Source: JANRLT01 sp041736895 (GTDB lineage: Bacteria > Planctomycetota > Planctomycetia > Pirellulales > JALHPA01). Taken from it: a stretch of DNA of 64,000 bases. The position numbers were made by a program, and so were the translations under genes. The stretch lies in the NCBI GenBank assembly GCA_041736895.1, contig JBGSSS010000025.1, positions 26,460 through 90,459 on the forward strand, given 5' to 3'. The notes beneath the pieces are model-generated. The model did not search any database. It saw nothing but the letters and a program-made list of their open reading frames with translations, and was not told the origin of the DNA. Shown one piece after another: positions 62,996 to 64,000 of the stretch. How positions within the stretch are numbered: position 1 is the stretch's first letter; each line of letters opens with the position of its first letter.

Positions 62996-63811
62996 CTACA
63001 CGGAACGACGACGTCGCAGGCAACATGCCCCGACAAGCAAACCAGCACCCGCAAGCCAAGTGCTTGGCTCCGGCACCGGCGTCACGACCAAATTGTCCAT
63101 GGCAAAGGTCGTGGGGATTCCAAAATTGTTCGTGTTGAACGAAAACGCCAATTTGCTCGCCCCAGCGAGCGGCGAAAGATCCAACGTTTGCCAGCTATCG
63201 ACAATCAGCGTGTTGCTGTCTAGAAAATTGCCTAGATAAGCAGTGACCGGCGTGCCGATGGGTTGATTGCTGTTATTCAGACCGGTAATCACGAGTTGCA
63301 GGTAGTCTTCCGTAAGCCCGTCATTGCCGCCGAGTTTCGTCGTGAACCCATCGCCATCACGCATCGAGAGGAAACCATAAATGGTGTTATTGATGCTGAT
63401 CGACGACGGCGTCGTCCCCGCGGGCAAGACCAACGGCGCATCGGAAAATCCGTTGATGTATGTCACGGCATAGGCGCCCGTTCCGGCGGTTGGGACGCTG
63501 AATTGCCATTGATCGTCGTAGTTCACTCCATACGTTCCAAAAGCCGGTGCCGCGACGACGCGATTCGAAGCGGCCCACCCGTTGTAATAATTGAAGCCGC
63601 CGCTGACGACATACTCGTTCGGAAAGGTGACGCCTCCGCTGACGAACGGGCCGCCATAATTGCCATCACTCGGCGAACCGCCGGGATGGCCGTTGTAATA
63701 GCTGTTGGGCAAAAGACCGACGTCTTCGAACGCGATGGTCTGACCATGTCCGACCGTGGCAGAAACTGCCCAAACGCAACTCAAAATGGCCAAAGTAAAT
63801 CGCTTCAACAT
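62996..63811 (-). CDS. Exported PEP-CTERM protein (DUF4465-like)
   Basis: A 271-residue exported protein: signal KRFTLAILSCVWAVSATVGH, then a beta domain with FEDVGLLPNSYYNGHPGGSP, VTFPNEYVVSGGFNYYNGWA and QLVITGLNNSNQPIGTPVTA, typical of DUF4465, a lectin-like fold often on PEP-CTERM proteins. The C-terminus PVPEPSTWLAGAGLLVGACC followed by LRRRRSV is a clear PEP-CTERM tail. No exosortase is in view. It lies leftward ahead of the other PEP-CTERM gene, possibly as one transcript. Confidence 0.85.
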   Translation of the reverse strand: MLKRFTLAILSCVWAVSATVGHGQTIAFEDVGLLPNSYYNGHPGGSPSDGNYGGPFVSGGVTFPNEYVVSGGFNYYNGWAASNRVVAAPAFGTYGVNYDDQWQFSVPTAGTGAYAVTYINGFSDAPLVLPAGTTPSSISINNTIYGFLSMRDGDGFTTKLGGNDGLTEDYLQLVITGLNNSNQPIGTPVTAYLGNFLDSNTLIVDSWQTLDLSPLAGASKLAFSFNTNNFGIPTTFAMDNLVVTPVPEPSTWLAGAGLLVGACCLRRRRSV

Positions 63812-63844
63812 TCCATGATCTCCGCTGCAAATGAAAAGTAATGT

Positions 63845-64000
63845 TCAAAAATCGCTGACCGCATCGCCATCAGCGCGAGTGCACAGCGCGGCGAGTGTGG
63901 CCAACGAGAGATCGTCCGTGAGAAAATGCACCGAACTATCGGCGAGCGTTACTTGAACGCCGCCTCCATGTTCGCTGCGTAAATCGTTTTCAAAGGCCGG
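63845..64000 (-). CDS. DUF1559 protein, C-terminal part (5' end outside window)
   Basis: The last 51 codons before a TGA at 63845-63847 read SEHGGGVQVTLADSSVHFLT and then DDLSLATLAALCTRADGDAV, which is the conserved end of DUF1559 proteins (H-x-GG, LADGSVRFL, ALCTRAGGE-type). The remainder of the gene lies beyond the right edge. It is the third DUF1559 gene in the window, though its lipoprotein partner, if any, would be to the left; a PEP-CTERM gene is there instead. Confidence 0.82.
   Translation of the reverse strand, partial: PAFENDLRSEHGGGVQVTLADSSVHFLTDDLSLATLAALCTRADGDAVSDF

Overview
The window is bacterial chromosome from a planctomycete (Pirellula/Lacipirellula-like at a guess). The signs are ten secreted sulfatases, three DUF1559 prepilin-like proteins (two complete, one cut by the right edge) with companion one-domain lipoproteins, PEP-CTERM sorting tails, secreted HExxH metalloproteases, a PVC-type cytochrome fragment, and unusually many palindromic intergenic repeats. 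Most genes are GC-rich; three patches are visibly AT-rich and look acquired (PIN toxin pair about 0.4-1.2 kb, SMI1/KNR4 array 24.5-27.2 kb, tRNA island 45.1-48.4 kb).

Left part (1-20.8 kb): partial pgsA, a DUF104/PIN toxin-antitoxin pair, rimO, a double GNAT protein, a lipoprotein metallopeptidase, a 610-bp nested palindrome, an aldo/keto reductase, hemQ, a DUF1559 + lipoprotein pair, a hypothetical gene, then the stress operon prkA - DUF444 (yeaH/yhbH) - spoVR. Both intercistronic gaps of that operon hold the same G-run/C-run inverted repeat, able to form G-quadruplexes. A second DUF1559 + lipoprotein pair, a single-domain response regulator and a large exported protein follow.

Middle (21-31 kb): a lone sulfatase, a RAYT (REP-type tyrosine transposase) bracketed by 35-bp direct repeats, an exported metalloprotease with a VHL-beta-like N-terminal segment, and an immunity-like array in which each of three small genes (two SMI1/KNR4) is preceded by a copy of one roughly 165-bp repeat. 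A LamG/DUF1080-like exported protein, eight helically phased T-tracts (predicted curved DNA), prs and a GlmU-type uridylyltransferase domain gene come next.

Sulfatase locus (31.2-44.6 kb): eight consecutive sulfatases on the + strand, all exported and clearly different from one another, closed by a divergently coded SASA/CE6-type acetylesterase. Together they suggest stepwise desulfation and deacetylation of sulfated glycans outside the cytoplasm. No formylglycine-generating enzyme is in view.

Right part (45-64 kb): tRNA-Gly(CCC) carries a 3.3-kb integrated island flanked by a 42-bp perfect direct repeat of the tRNA 3' half. The island encodes a ParB-methyltransferase fusion and an integrase that has lost its catalytic C-terminus. 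Beyond it lie a cytochrome gene remnant, two transglutaminase-like proteins with a short CorA-like protein, another sulfatase, a creatininase-family protein, an exported HExxH protein, a SolA-like oxidase, an FAH-family hydrolase, a degenerate HD-GYP/PAS/GGDEF protein, a methyltransferase, two PEP-CTERM proteins and the end of a third DUF1559 gene. All functions are inferred from reading the sequence; no database search was run.
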